From Bin87 sp963692995 (GTDB lineage: Bacteria; Chloroflexota; Dehalococcoidia; Lucifugimonadales; UBA3495): a stretch of 64,000 bases of DNA. Below the pieces are notes generated by a model. The model was not told where the DNA came from, ran no database searches, and saw only the letters and a list, made by a program, of their open reading frames with translations. Every line of letters starts with the position of its first letter. Positions within the stretch are counted from its first letter, which is position 1. This document shows, in pieces, positions 24,018-32,256 of this stretch. The stretch lies in NCBI GenBank assembly GCA_963692995.1, contig OY843611.1:1860001-1924000 (forward strand), written 5' to 3'. A program made the translations under genes and the position numbers.

Positions 24018-25340
24018 TCAGCTGCCGTCGCCAATCTCGCCACCGATAGCAGCCAAATGCTCCCAGAAGGTGGGATACGACACCGACGCATCCTCAGCGT
24101 CGTGAATTACCGTCGTGCCGGAAGCCGCCAGGCCAGCCACGGCCATGGCCATGGCCAAACGGTGGTCGCCGTGGCTCTCTACCTCGGCCCCGGACAGTTT
24201 CCCCACGCCTTGGATTACCATGCCATCCTCCCGAGGCTCCAGAGCGCCGCCCAGGCGCGTCAGTTCCGCTACGGTAGTGGCGATGCGGTCGGACTCCTTA
24301 ACGCGAAGCTCGGCGGCGTCTCGTATCACGGTAGCGCCTTCAGCGAAGCAGGCAGCCACCGCCAGCACGGGAAGCTCGTCAATCATGATCGGGATGATGT
24401 CTCCGCCCAGGTCAATCCCCTTGAGGCTGCCGCCCGAGCCCCGGACCGATGACGCCACCACGTCCGCCACCGGCTCGCCGCCCTCAACACGCTCGTTTTC
24501 AAGAAGCAGCGCGTCTCCGGCGCCCATCATCTGCAATGCGTCGATGATCCCGGCCCGGCTGGGGTTCAGGCCCACGCCGGTAATGGTAACCCGCGCGTTG
24601 GGATGAATCAGGCCGGCCACCATCCAGAACGCTGCCGACGAAATGTCTCCGGGCACCGCCACGTCCACCGCATCCAATTGCGTCGGATGGAGGGTGAGCG
24701 CCAAACCGTCGCTTTCCACCCGTGCCCCCATGGCAGTCATCATGCGTTCCGTGTGGTCGCGGGACAACGCCGGCTGATGCAGAACCGTCGGGCCGGCGGC
24801 GGAAAGACCCGCCAACATCAGGCAGGATTTAACCTGGGCGCTGGCAACCGGCATGTCATACTCGATGGATCGCAGGTTCCCGCCCCGTATCGCCAACGGC
24901 GCCAGGGTATTCCCGTGGCGGCCCATGATGGACGCCCCCATCTGCTGAAGCGGTTGAACGATGCGACCCATAGGCCGAGACCGCAACGACCCATCACCCG
25001 TAAGCACGGAGAGGAAGCCCTGTCCGGCCAGCAGTCCGGAAAGCAATCGCATGGAAGTTCCACTGTTGCCCGCATCCAGCATATCCACCGGCTCGTCCAG
25101 GCTCGCCCCCGGCCCGGCGATCCGAAAACTGCCGGGTTCATCCAGTGGCTCTATTGCCACGCCCATGGCCCGGAGGCAAGCCGCCGTGGAACGCACATCA
25201 GCGCCGTCGGAAAGCCCCCTAACGGTGGCCTCGCCTCGAGCGATGGCGTTGAGGATCAAGGATCGATGCGAAACCGACTTGTCTCCCGGAACGGCCAGAG
25301 AGCCGACCAGGCGTTCGGGGCTGCGGACAGTTTGCTCCAT
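24018..25340 (-). CDS. aroA: 3-phosphoshikimate 1-carboxyvinyltransferase AroA
   Basis: AroA (EPSP synthase) joins shikimate 3-phosphate and PEP in the shikimate pathway. The 440-residue protein shows GDKSVSHRSLI at the N-terminus, the DAGNSGTSMRLL motif, and late ESDRIAT and GDHRLAMAMAV segments, with LPVLAVAACFAEG between. GGGAG lies 8 bases before the ATG at 25340. The sequence around the first motif (DAGNSGTSMRLLSG, Gly-Thr rather than the Gly-Thr-Ala of many plant enzymes) resembles class II-type bacterial enzymes, although I cannot assign the class with confidence. It follows tyrA by 29 bases. Confidence 0.94.
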   Translation of the reverse strand: MEQTVRSPERLVGSLAVPGDKSVSHRSLILNAIARGEATVRGLSDGADVRSTAACLRAMGVAIEPLDEPGSFRIAGPGASLDEPVDMLDAGNSGTSMRLLSGLLAGQGFLSVLTGDGSLRSRPMGRIVQPLQQMGASIMGRHGNTLAPLAIRGGNLRSIEYDMPVASAQVKSCLMLAGLSAAGPTVLHQPALSRDHTERMMTAMGARVESDGLALTLHPTQLDAVDVAVPGDISSAAFWMVAGLIHPNARVTITGVGLNPSRAGIIDALQMMGAGDALLLENERVEGGEPVADVVASSVRGSGGSLKGIDLGGDIIPIMIDELPVLAVAACFAEGATVIRDAAELRVKESDRIATTVAELTRLGGALEPREDGMVIQGVGKLSGAEVESHGDHRLAMAMAVAGLAASGTTVIHDAEDASVSYPTFWEHLAAIGGEIGDGS

Positions 25341-25369
25341 CTGGTTTCTCCCAATCCGCCCCAACCGGA

Positions 25370-26425
25370 TCAGCGACCGCTCCGCTGGTTGCCATCGCGG
25401 CCGCCGCGATCATTCGGCGGGGCGCCCGTCATCATGCGCCGGGCGCGATCCGCCCAACCGCCGAGGAACATTTGACCCATGGATTGGCTGAACGTCGGGT
25501 ATTCCGGCGTGTTCTCCATTTCCCGCGCCTTCGGGTTCACCTCACCGGCCAGCCATTTGTTGCGCGCCAGGCGGGCGTCCTCAAACATTTTACCGACGGC
25601 ATCGGTATCGGGGGGAACGCCATCGGTGTCCAGCGCTTTGCGGTATTCGTAGAGTTCCCGTATAAACGCATCGATCCAGGCGACGATTGGTTGCGCGTTG
25701 CTGATGCAAATGTCCCGGTGCATGATGGGATCCCCGGAAGCCAGCCGGGTGATGTCCCGGTACCCGGAAGACGCCAATTGGCCGATGTCGGCCCAGTTGG
25801 CTGACTTGCTGGTGCAGCCAACCAGGGCAGTGGACAGGACGAAGGGCAGATGACTTACCGCCGCAACGAAACTATCGTGTTCGTCAACGCTGATGAAATA
25901 CGGGACCCCTCCCACTGCCTCGGCCAGGGTAGAAATTTCCCCCACCGCCCGTTGGTCCGCCCGGGGGCTGGGTATTACACAATAGGGCTTGCCGGCAAAC
26001 AGTTGGGCATCGGCATTATCGGGCCCGGGCGTTTCGCGCCCTGCCATCGGATGCCCGCCCACGAAGTCAACGGATTCGGGCAGCAATTCGTCCGCCCATT
26101 GCAACACTTGGGTTTTGGCGCTTCCCACGTCGGTGACGACGCAGCCCTCCGGCAGGTAGGGCGCCATACCCTCCATCAATTCACGCATTGCCAATACCGG
26201 AGTAGCCAGCACGATGATGTCCGCCTCCGCGATGGCATTGCCAAGGCGCGCTTCCACCCGGTCAAAGGCTTGGCGTCGCTGGGCGCCCGAACGGGCGGCA
26301 GAATCCGCATCGGTTCCAACCACCGTCAGGTTGCGCAGCGCGGAGCCACGCAACGCCAACCCCAGCGAGGTGCCGATGAGCCCGGTTCCAATTACGGTAA
26401 CTTGCGCCACTGGTAGATCCGTCAA
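25370..26425 (-). CDS. tyrA: Prephenate dehydrogenase TyrA
   Basis: TyrA oxidatively decarboxylates prephenate (or dehydrogenates arogenate) for tyrosine synthesis. This 351-residue protein has the NAD(P)-binding GTGLIGTS (residues 13-20), then LATPV, VTDVGSAK, FVGGHPMAGRE and HDSFVAAVSHLPFVLS, the family's catalytic His region. The C-terminal 70 residues (after RELYEYRKAL) are helical and then disordered, with a Gly/Arg/Asn-rich tail. The start is TTG at 26425; GTG at 26410 is an alternative giving VAQVTVIGTG at the N-terminus. The promoter at 26442-26470 would make an unusually short leader of about 10 bases for the TTG. Confidence 0.92.
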   Translation of the reverse strand: MTDLPVAQVTVIGTGLIGTSLGLALRGSALRNLTVVGTDADSAARSGAQRRQAFDRVEARLGNAIAEADIIVLATPVLAMRELMEGMAPYLPEGCVVTDVGSAKTQVLQWADELLPESVDFVGGHPMAGRETPGPDNADAQLFAGKPYCVIPSPRADQRAVGEISTLAEAVGGVPYFISVDEHDSFVAAVSHLPFVLSTALVGCTSKSANWADIGQLASSGYRDITRLASGDPIMHRDICISNAQPIVAWIDAFIRELYEYRKALDTDGVPPDTDAVGKMFEDARLARNKWLAGEVNPKAREMENTPEYPTFSQSMGQMFLGGWADRARRMMTGAPPNDRGGRDGNQRSGR

Positions 26426-26441
26426 GTACGAGGTTGTGCCT

Positions 26442-26470
26442 AGTGTACAACATCCGCAGCCGCTGGTAAA
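26442..26470 (-). promoter_or_regulatory. Putative tyrA operon promoter
   Basis: On the minus strand TTTACC (26465-26470), 17-base spacer, TACACT (26442-26447). It would serve the tyrA-aroA-gmk-lipA-oppD-oppF run. Confidence 0.5.
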
Positions 26471-26510
26471 ACGACCCCGGCAAGCCGGCAGGGCCTTTCC
26501 GTTTTCAGAA

Positions 26511-26655
26511 CCCCCGCCATCCCACTAACCCCCATCCCGCCATCCCATCATCCCACTAACCCCCCATACCCCACCCCCCAATCCGTCATTCCCGCGAAAG
26601 CGGGAATCCAGAAACCCCTGCGCTTAAGGAACGTTGCAGTAAGGAACGTTGCAGT
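26511..26655 (+). repeat. dRS3-like repeat array, copy 2, plus 15-bp tandem duplication
   Basis: Degenerate CCATCCC units from 26511 lead into the 28-bp palindromic repeat at 26584-26611 (core ATTCCC-GCGAAAGC-GGGAAT). Fifteen bases later AAGGAACGTTGCAGT occurs twice in perfect tandem (26626-26640, 26641-26655). This fills most of the 374-base gap 26426-26799; the rest holds the two flanking promoters. Confidence 0.85.
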
Positions 26656-26713
26656 TTTGAAACGCTTAATGGCAGAAATAATCGAAAGACCCCGGGCAAG
26701 AAGGACGCCAGGG

Positions 26714-26742
26714 TTGACAAACCATTGCCGCCACTCTACGGT
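26714..26742 (+). promoter_or_regulatory. Putative promoter of the ProV-like gene
   Basis: A perfect TTGACA (26714-26719) is followed after 17 bases by a weak TACGGT (26737-26742), 58 bases before the start codon at 26800. Confidence 0.45.
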
Positions 26743-26799
26743 GATTCGGACGCTGTTTTATGCCGTCGCCCGCTACCCGCTCTGGCAGAGGTAATAGTC

Positions 26800-28119
26800 A
26801 TGACTGCCGCTGACGATATCCCAACCGCTATCAGCGATCCGGAACAGAACGAAGCCGCCCCCTATATCCAGGTGAGTTCCGTCTGGAAAGTGTTCGGAAA
26901 AAACCCCGACCGCGTTCTGGCCCCTCAATACGTCGGCCAGGATAAAGCGTTCTTCCAGGTCCAATTTGGGAATGTCATCGGACTCCACGACGTCTCCTTC
27001 GACGTAGATCGCGGTGAAACCTTCGTCATAATGGGACTGTCCGGCAGCGGCAAGTCCACCATGGTGCGTTGTCTGATCCGCCTCATTGAACCCACTGCCG
27101 GCGCAATCATCATCGCCGGAGAAAACATCACTGAGATGTCGGACAAGGAGCTGATCGAGTTCCGTCGCAAGAGAATCGCCATGGTCTTCCAGCATTATGG
27201 CCTCATGCCCCACCGAAACGTGATGGAAAACGCCGGCTGGGGCCTTGAAGTTCAAGGCGTAAAGAAACCCGAACGGGACGCCCGTACCCGCGAAGTTCTG
27301 ACCTTGGTCGGCTTGGCCGGGTGGGAAGACGCTTACCCACGCCAGCTTTCGGGCGGCATGCAGCAACGTGTCGGCCTGGCGCGCGCCTTGGCCGTGGACC
27401 CTGACATCCTCCTGATGGACGAACCCTTCAGCGGGCTGGACCCGTTGATCCGGCGCCAGATGCAGGATGAACTGCTGCGGCTGCAAACGGAATTGCACAA
27501 AACTATCATCTTCATCACCCACGACCTCAACGAAGCTTTGAAGCTAGGCGACCGCATCGCCATCATGCACGACGGCAAGGTCGCGCAAATCGGGTCTCCC
27601 GAAGACATCGTACTGCGACCCGAAGACGAGTACGTAGGCGACTTCACCCAGGACGTGCGCCTGGAGACAATCCTCACGGCAGCAAAGGTCATGGTCAGCC
27701 CCAAGGCCACCGTGATGGGCCACCAGGGCCCTCGGGCCGCCCTGCACACCATCGGCAGCAGCGACGGCGACGCCGCCTGGGTTGTGGACCTGCGAGAACA
27801 CTATATCGGCTTGCTGTCCATCACCAACGCCGAGCGCGCCTTGCGCGCCGGCGTCCGACGCTTCGACGAGGCTTGGGATTATGTGGACCGGGAACATGCT
27901 CCCGTTGCGCCCACAACCTCATTTGACGAACTGATCCCGCTGGCCATGGCCAGCGACTATCCAATCCCGGTCACCGACGACCGGAACTTGCTGGTCGGAG
28001 AGGTGCATCGCAGCGCACTCGCTGAAGCGATAGCGGAAACCTCCGCTGCCGACCAGGATTACGAAGCCAACGCCGCAGCGAATGCGGCCCTTGCTGCGGA
28101 GTCCTCTCCAACATCTTGA
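26800..28119 (+). CDS. proV: Glycine betaine/proline ABC transporter ATPase, ProV-like
   Basis: A 439-residue ATPase of the ProV/OpuAA type, which energises osmolyte uptake. Walker A GLSGSGKST, QHYGLMPHRNVMENAGWGLE (a typical ProV stretch), signature LSGGMQQRVGLARAL and Walker B LLMDEPFSGLD are present. The N-terminal IQVSSVWKVFG motif is also characteristic. The C-terminal 170 residues, where ProV carries CBS-like regulatory modules, are diverged (AALHTIGSSDGDAAWVVDLREH). GAGG lies 8 bases before the ATG at 26800. No permease (ProW) or binding protein is adjacent, so it must work with components encoded elsewhere. Confidence 0.9.
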   Translation: MTAADDIPTAISDPEQNEAAPYIQVSSVWKVFGKNPDRVLAPQYVGQDKAFFQVQFGNVIGLHDVSFDVDRGETFVIMGLSGSGKSTMVRCLIRLIEPTAGAIIIAGENITEMSDKELIEFRRKRIAMVFQHYGLMPHRNVMENAGWGLEVQGVKKPERDARTREVLTLVGLAGWEDAYPRQLSGGMQQRVGLARALAVDPDILLMDEPFSGLDPLIRRQMQDELLRLQTELHKTIIFITHDLNEALKLGDRIAIMHDGKVAQIGSPEDIVLRPEDEYVGDFTQDVRLETILTAAKVMVSPKATVMGHQGPRAALHTIGSSDGDAAWVVDLREHYIGLLSITNAERALRAGVRRFDEAWDYVDREHAPVAPTTSFDELIPLAMASDYPIPVTDDRNLLVGEVHRSALAEAIAETSAADQDYEANAAANAALAAESSPTS

Positions 28120-28193
28120 TCGCTCCATTGGGCCGGGCTTCCCTACCCTCTGCCGCATTGCCCCAATCTTGATAAGGGTCCGAAAAACCGACG

Positions 28194-28841
28194 ATGTCCA
28201 TCCGTTACGGCGTGAGCCTGCTCACGGATCCCGATTTTACCGCCAGAGCCTACCGGGCGCGGCAGCTGATCTGCGGCCAATACGCGTGTTGGGCCGCCGA
28301 AATGCACATGGTTCATCTGCCAATGTCGGACTATTTCCCCTTCGACGGCGCGGACGACGCCGACGCCGAAACCCGGCTGGCGTCGGAGTTGGCGCAACTA
28401 GCCGACCGCTACCGCCGGGTGTCGCCCCGCTTTCCCATCTTCAACCGCGGCATCACCACGACCCGACCATCGGATTCTGACGGAAATATCTGGCTGGACT
28501 TTTCCCCGGAGGTCGTCAACGAATCCCTTTATCGATTGCAGTCAATGGTCGCAGACCTGTTGCAACGCAGTGACGGCGCAGGCGGTCCCAGGCGCGTGTT
28601 CAGCCCGGATTTTCCGCCTCAGCTGCCCCTGCTCTCACACGCGAACCTGTCCGACTCGGTCTTCGACAGCGCCCTGGAGTTCGCCCGCGCGGTCACGGAC
28701 GAGCTCAAAGTGTCGCAAATCACCCGTGCCTGGCGCCTGGCCTTGACCAGATTTGCCTCCGACGCCGCCGGCGACGACTGGTCCGGTGGGCGCTGGGCTC
28801 CCGACTTGCAGTGGCGGGTGGTCGGCAGCTTCGGCTTGTAA
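28194..28841 (+). CDS. Hypothetical protein, possibly 2H-phosphoesterase-like
   Basis: I do not firmly recognise this 215-residue protein. It begins MSIRYGVSLLTDPDFTARAYR, followed by AAEMHMVHLPMSDYF; the general pattern (a lone beta strand, a helix, then an H-containing strand) recalls the 2'-5' RNA ligase/2H phosphoesterase fold, but the two HxT/S motifs are not clear, so this is a weak suggestion. No signal peptide or membrane segment is present. It follows the ProV-like gene by 74 bases on the same strand and ends with a 13-bp tandem duplication (28835-28847, 28849-28861) that includes its stop codon. Confidence 0.5.
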   Translation: MSIRYGVSLLTDPDFTARAYRARQLICGQYACWAAEMHMVHLPMSDYFPFDGADDADAETRLASELAQLADRYRRVSPRFPIFNRGITTTRPSDSDGNIWLDFSPEVVNESLYRLQSMVADLLQRSDGAGGPRRVFSPDFPPQLPLLSHANLSDSVFDSALEFARAVTDELKVSQITRAWRLALTRFASDAAGDDWSGGRWAPDLQWRVVGSFGL

Positions 28842-28861
28842 AACGCCTCTTGTAAAACACC
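28835..28861. repeat. 13-bp tandem duplication across a stop codon
   Basis: CTTGTAAAACGCC (28835-28847) is followed one base later by CTTGTAAAACACC (28849-28861). The first copy contains the stop codon TAA of the gene ending at 28841. AACGCC and GGCGTT around it may also form a weak hairpin between two convergent genes. Confidence 0.5.
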
Positions 28862-28868
28862 CGGGGCG

Positions 28869-29690
28869 TTATATCGGAAAAGCCCGATCCAAAGACTGCC
28901 GTTGTTCCGCTGTCAAATGCCAGCCCGAGGCCGCGCAGTTCTCCTCGGTGCGCCGCACGCTATTGGATTTGGGAATGGCGATAATTCCGGCCTGGTCTGA
29001 CACCCAGTTGAGGGCGATCTGAGCCACCGAATTGCCGGTTTCCCGCGCCACCCTTTCCAGCGCTTCCTTTCCCCGGTTCATCCCCAAAGCGCGACGCAGG
29101 CCCCCACCGCCGCCCGCCAAGGCGCCCTCATGCAAGGGCGAATAAGCGATGACTGTTATATCGTGCCGGCGGCAGTAGGGTATAACATCGCGCTCCCCAC
29201 CACGCCGGCGCAGGTTGTACAGAATCTGGTTGGACACTATGGGCGCGTTGGGCAGGGCCGCCTGCGCTTCCCGCATTTCGTCCACGGAAAAGTTACTCAC
29301 GCCGACGTAATCGACCAGCCCGTCGGACACCAGCTGCTGCATCGCCCGCATCGTCTCGGCAATGGGAACCCTCGGGTTGGGCCAGTGGATTTGATACAGG
29401 TCAATCTTGTCCACCGCCAGCAACCGGAGGCTTCGGTCGGCGGCCCGCAGCGCCTCGTCATAGCCCAGGTTGCTGCCCAGCACTTTCGTTGCGACGAACA
29501 CTTTCTCTCGGATCCCGGCAATTGCCTCCCCCACCGCTCCCTCCGTGCGGTACATCTCAGCCGTATCAATCAGGTTGGCTCCCAGCTCGATACCCCGGCG
29601 CAGCGGCTCCGATCCGCCCGTGTAACGCCACGTGCCCAACCCAATTTCCGGTATCATCACGCCCGTCGCGCCCAGCTGCTTCGACTCCAT
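28869..29690 (-). CDS. Aldo/keto reductase
   Basis: A 273-residue NAD(P)H-dependent aldo/keto reductase. The catalytic tetrad is intact: Asp42 and Tyr47 (LIDTAEMY), Lys69 (FVATKV) and His102 (YQIHWP). The N-terminal GLGTWRYTGG and later GVSNFSVDEM and AYSPLHEG are standard. I start at the ATG at 29690 (MESKQLGATG), since an upstream in-frame start at 29756 adds an unrelated tail. It is the last gene of the minus-strand run after the DHA2 exporter, 75 bases downstream of it, and may be transcribed with it. The physiological substrate is unknown. Confidence 0.93.
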   Translation of the reverse strand: MESKQLGATGVMIPEIGLGTWRYTGGSEPLRRGIELGANLIDTAEMYRTEGAVGEAIAGIREKVFVATKVLGSNLGYDEALRAADRSLRLLAVDKIDLYQIHWPNPRVPIAETMRAMQQLVSDGLVDYVGVSNFSVDEMREAQAALPNAPIVSNQILYNLRRRGGERDVIPYCRRHDITVIAYSPLHEGALAGGGGGLRRALGMNRGKEALERVARETGNSVAQIALNWVSDQAGIIAIPKSNSVRRTEENCAASGWHLTAEQRQSLDRAFPI

Positions 29691-29765
29691 AACCCCCGTC
29701 CCTTCGGCCAAAACCCTTTGCGTCTTTGCGTCTCGTCGCCCTTGCGTTAAACCCACGCTACGGTT

Positions 29766-31331
29766 TCAGCAGCCGTTCCCGCCGGCAGATCCGGGGGCCG
29801 ACGTACCGTATGCCGACGCCATTTCCGCCCGTTCCATCGCGCTGGCGCGCATCAGAGTTGCGGGAACGATTGCCAGCACGGCGATGATGCCGGCGGCGCG
29901 GAAGAAACTGTGAAAGAGTTCCAGGCTGGCGTTGCTGACCACTGCCTGCCGCTCGGCGGCCGGCAGCGCCACCGTCTCATCAAAGATGGTTAGCAGTTCG
30001 TTCACGCCCCACGCCGACAACGCCGCCATACCCAGCGTCATCCCCAGCATCCGCGCCACCACAATCATCGACGCCGACACCGCCCGGTAATCCAACGGCG
30101 CCGACAGAATCGCCCGGTGCATCAGCGGCGCAATGACCAGCCCGAACCCCACGCCGGCGATTACCATGTCAATAGTCAATTTCGGGTCGCTGATTTCAAG
30201 CTGCCAGCCGGGCAGTCCCAGCAACGGCCAGCCACCGACCTGGAACATCCCCATGGCAATTAGCGCCAGCCCCGGTACGGTGACCCAGCGCGCGTCGATC
30301 CAGCGCAGCAGCAAGCCGCCGATTACCGAGAAGATGGGAATCGTCCCCGTCATCCGCAGCAGCCACAGCGCCGCGGTCAGCGAGTCCACCGGACGCTCCG
30401 GCACGTCCATCACCGTGTTCGCCATGATTACCATGGCGGCCATGGCGACGATGAGGGCAATGCCCACCAACAGTTGGGCAATATTAGCCATCAAGAAAGC
30501 CCAGGCCCGGAACAGCGCGCCGGACAGCAGCGGCTGCACCGTCCGCCGTTGCAGCAGCGCCAGCGCTCCGGTGCTGACCAGAAAGCCCACCAGCAGCCAG
30601 TAGGGCGTCCAGGACGACAGCCGGAACAGACCCTCGTGGGCTACCGCCAGCGAGAGCAGCACCAACGTGATAGTCAGCACGATTGCGCCGCGATAGTCCA
30701 TGCGGGCGTCGGCGAACCGCTGGTTGGGCAGGAACAGCAGGGCTACGGCGATGACGGCGGCCTGAGGCACGTTAAGCCAAAATATGCCTCGCCAGCTCCA
30801 GATTTCAATGATTACGCCGCCGTAGGCCGGCCCCAGCATACTGCCCGCCTCGGCAGCGCCGGCAACAATGCCCAGGGCCAGCCCACGCTTCTCCGGCGAC
30901 ACCATCGCAGCCGCGATGGCCAGACTGATCGGCACCGTGCCGCCACCGCCGATAGCCTGCACCACCCGCGCGATTACAATCTGATCCAGCGGGTCAACCT
31001 GATCGTTCAGCCAACTCCATTCCCCCGACAGCGCAACCAGCGTCGTCCCTATGCAGAACACCAGGAGGGAGTACTGGTAAATGCGCGTGTAGCCATAAAC
31101 GTCGGCCAGCCGGCCCAGCAGCGGCATCGCCACCGTATAGCCCAGCAGGTAAGCCGTAACTACCCAGATGACCGCATCCAGCCGGGCCAGCTGGATTTTG
31201 AGGTCCGACATTACCGCTGGCAGCGCCGTTACCACCACCGTCTGGTCCAGGGCAGTTATGAACGTTCCCGTGGCGATGGCGGCAACCATCACCCAAGGCG
31301 GGAGGCCGCGGCGTTGCAGGCGGTTCAGCAT
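29766..31331 (-). CDS. DHA2-family MFS exporter (EmrB/P55-like)
   Basis: A 521-residue MFS protein with about 14 membrane segments. FITALDQTVVVTALPAV is motif D1-like for the 14-TM drug:H+ antiporter-2 group, and PLLGRLADVYGYTRIY and GLALGIVAGAAEAGSMLGPAYGG (motif C region) agree. It follows the lipoprotein gene by 11 bases on the same strand. In mycobacteria the same pairing (LprG lipoprotein, then Rv1410/P55 DHA2 transporter) exports glycerolipids, so a lipid export role is plausible here. Ordinary multidrug efflux is the alternative. No good Shine-Dalgarno precedes its ATG, fitting coupling to the upstream gene. Confidence 0.9.
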   Translation of the reverse strand: MLNRLQRRGLPPWVMVAAIATGTFITALDQTVVVTALPAVMSDLKIQLARLDAVIWVVTAYLLGYTVAMPLLGRLADVYGYTRIYQYSLLVFCIGTTLVALSGEWSWLNDQVDPLDQIVIARVVQAIGGGGTVPISLAIAAAMVSPEKRGLALGIVAGAAEAGSMLGPAYGGVIIEIWSWRGIFWLNVPQAAVIAVALLFLPNQRFADARMDYRGAIVLTITLVLLSLAVAHEGLFRLSSWTPYWLLVGFLVSTGALALLQRRTVQPLLSGALFRAWAFLMANIAQLLVGIALIVAMAAMVIMANTVMDVPERPVDSLTAALWLLRMTGTIPIFSVIGGLLLRWIDARWVTVPGLALIAMGMFQVGGWPLLGLPGWQLEISDPKLTIDMVIAGVGFGLVIAPLMHRAILSAPLDYRAVSASMIVVARMLGMTLGMAALSAWGVNELLTIFDETVALPAAERQAVVSNASLELFHSFFRAAGIIAVLAIVPATLMRASAMERAEMASAYGTSAPGSAGGNGC

Positions 31332-31342
31332 TGGCTATGTCT

Positions 31343-32197
31343 TTATTGCTGAATTTGGCTCAGGTCAAGAAAATCGCTGGGCGGTTCCACGCTGACCGAT
31401 CCATTGATGTCGGTCAGCGTTATCTGGCGCACCGTGTTCGGATCATCGTGCTCGCCGACCGGCCCGGTCAGTCGGGCCTGGCGCATCAGTTTCTGTTCGG
31501 TATCCGACCAGATTTCCACGTCAACGTATTGCCCCTCTACCCCGGTGAGCAGCAGCCACTCCAGCACGGTGGCGGGGGCCCGGCCGGTAATGCGGTAGGC
31601 TTCCGCGCCGTCCACCATTTCCTGCCCGACCAGTTCCGGGTTCTCAACGACTTCCAGCATATCTCCCATAATGTCGGCAATCCGGTCGATGGGCACCGCC
31701 AGGCTGTCCAGGGGGCGCTTGGTCCAGGCGCCCGACAGCGGGTCGGTGATGAAATAGCTGTCCGGCGTCACCAGCATATTCAGTTCCACGTAGGTTCCCG
31801 TCTCCGGAGCGGCCTCCGCGCCGGCAACCAAATAGGCGTCAATGGTAATATCCGCGCCTTGAACCGCGTGCCAGGCGCCGCGGGCTTCGGTAGCTTTGGC
31901 GCTGACCGTGCCGACAAAGATGCTGCCGATTTCGTGGGTAACCGCAAAGCGCATTGATTGCAGCATCCGCATGTTGGCTGCCGTTTCTGCCAGCAGAGCC
32001 GCCGGGTCCGGCGGCGGCGTGGGAGTGGGCGTAAGCTGTTCAGCGGCCGGCTGGGGAGCGGCGGCGGCCGGCTCCCCGGGCGGAGCCGCATCGGAACCGC
32101 TGCCGCAGGCCAGCGCCAACGCTCCAAGCGCCAGCAGAACCACTGCGCCCAGTCCGCTGCGTACCAGTTTTGAACCGGATGCCGGTAATATTGACAT
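31343..32197 (-). CDS. LprG/LppX-like lipoprotein
   Basis: A 284-residue predicted lipoprotein. A hydrophobic segment ends in LALAC (Cys31), followed by a Pro/Ala/Thr linker to about residue 60 and a domain resembling LppX_LprAFG: MRMLQSMRFAVTHEIG, GADITIDAYLVAG, VTPDSYFITDPLSGAW, and AYRITGRAPATV. These proteins bind lipids in a hydrophobic cavity outside the membrane. The ATG at 32197 has GGGAG 9 bases upstream. It directly precedes a DHA2 transporter, matching the lprG-p55 order of mycobacteria. A beta-propeller lipoprotein gene is 59 bases upstream. The family call rests on these motifs and the context. Confidence 0.75.
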   Translation of the reverse strand: MSILPASGSKLVRSGLGAVVLLALGALALACGSGSDAAPPGEPAAAAPQPAAEQLTPTPTPPPDPAALLAETAANMRMLQSMRFAVTHEIGSIFVGTVSAKATEARGAWHAVQGADITIDAYLVAGAEAAPETGTYVELNMLVTPDSYFITDPLSGAWTKRPLDSLAVPIDRIADIMGDMLEVVENPELVGQEMVDGAEAYRITGRAPATVLEWLLLTGVEGQYVDVEIWSDTEQKLMRQARLTGPVGEHDDPNTVRQITLTDINGSVSVEPPSDFLDLSQIQQ

Positions 32198-32256
32198 CAA
32201 TCTGTACTCCCGAATGGGTAGACATTAGAGTAAGGAAAATGGGCCGTTGCTGCCGA

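Noticed and set aside
24603..25475. 290-codon plus-strand frame opposite aroA and tyrA
   Set aside because: Shadow frame without ribosome binding site or domain.
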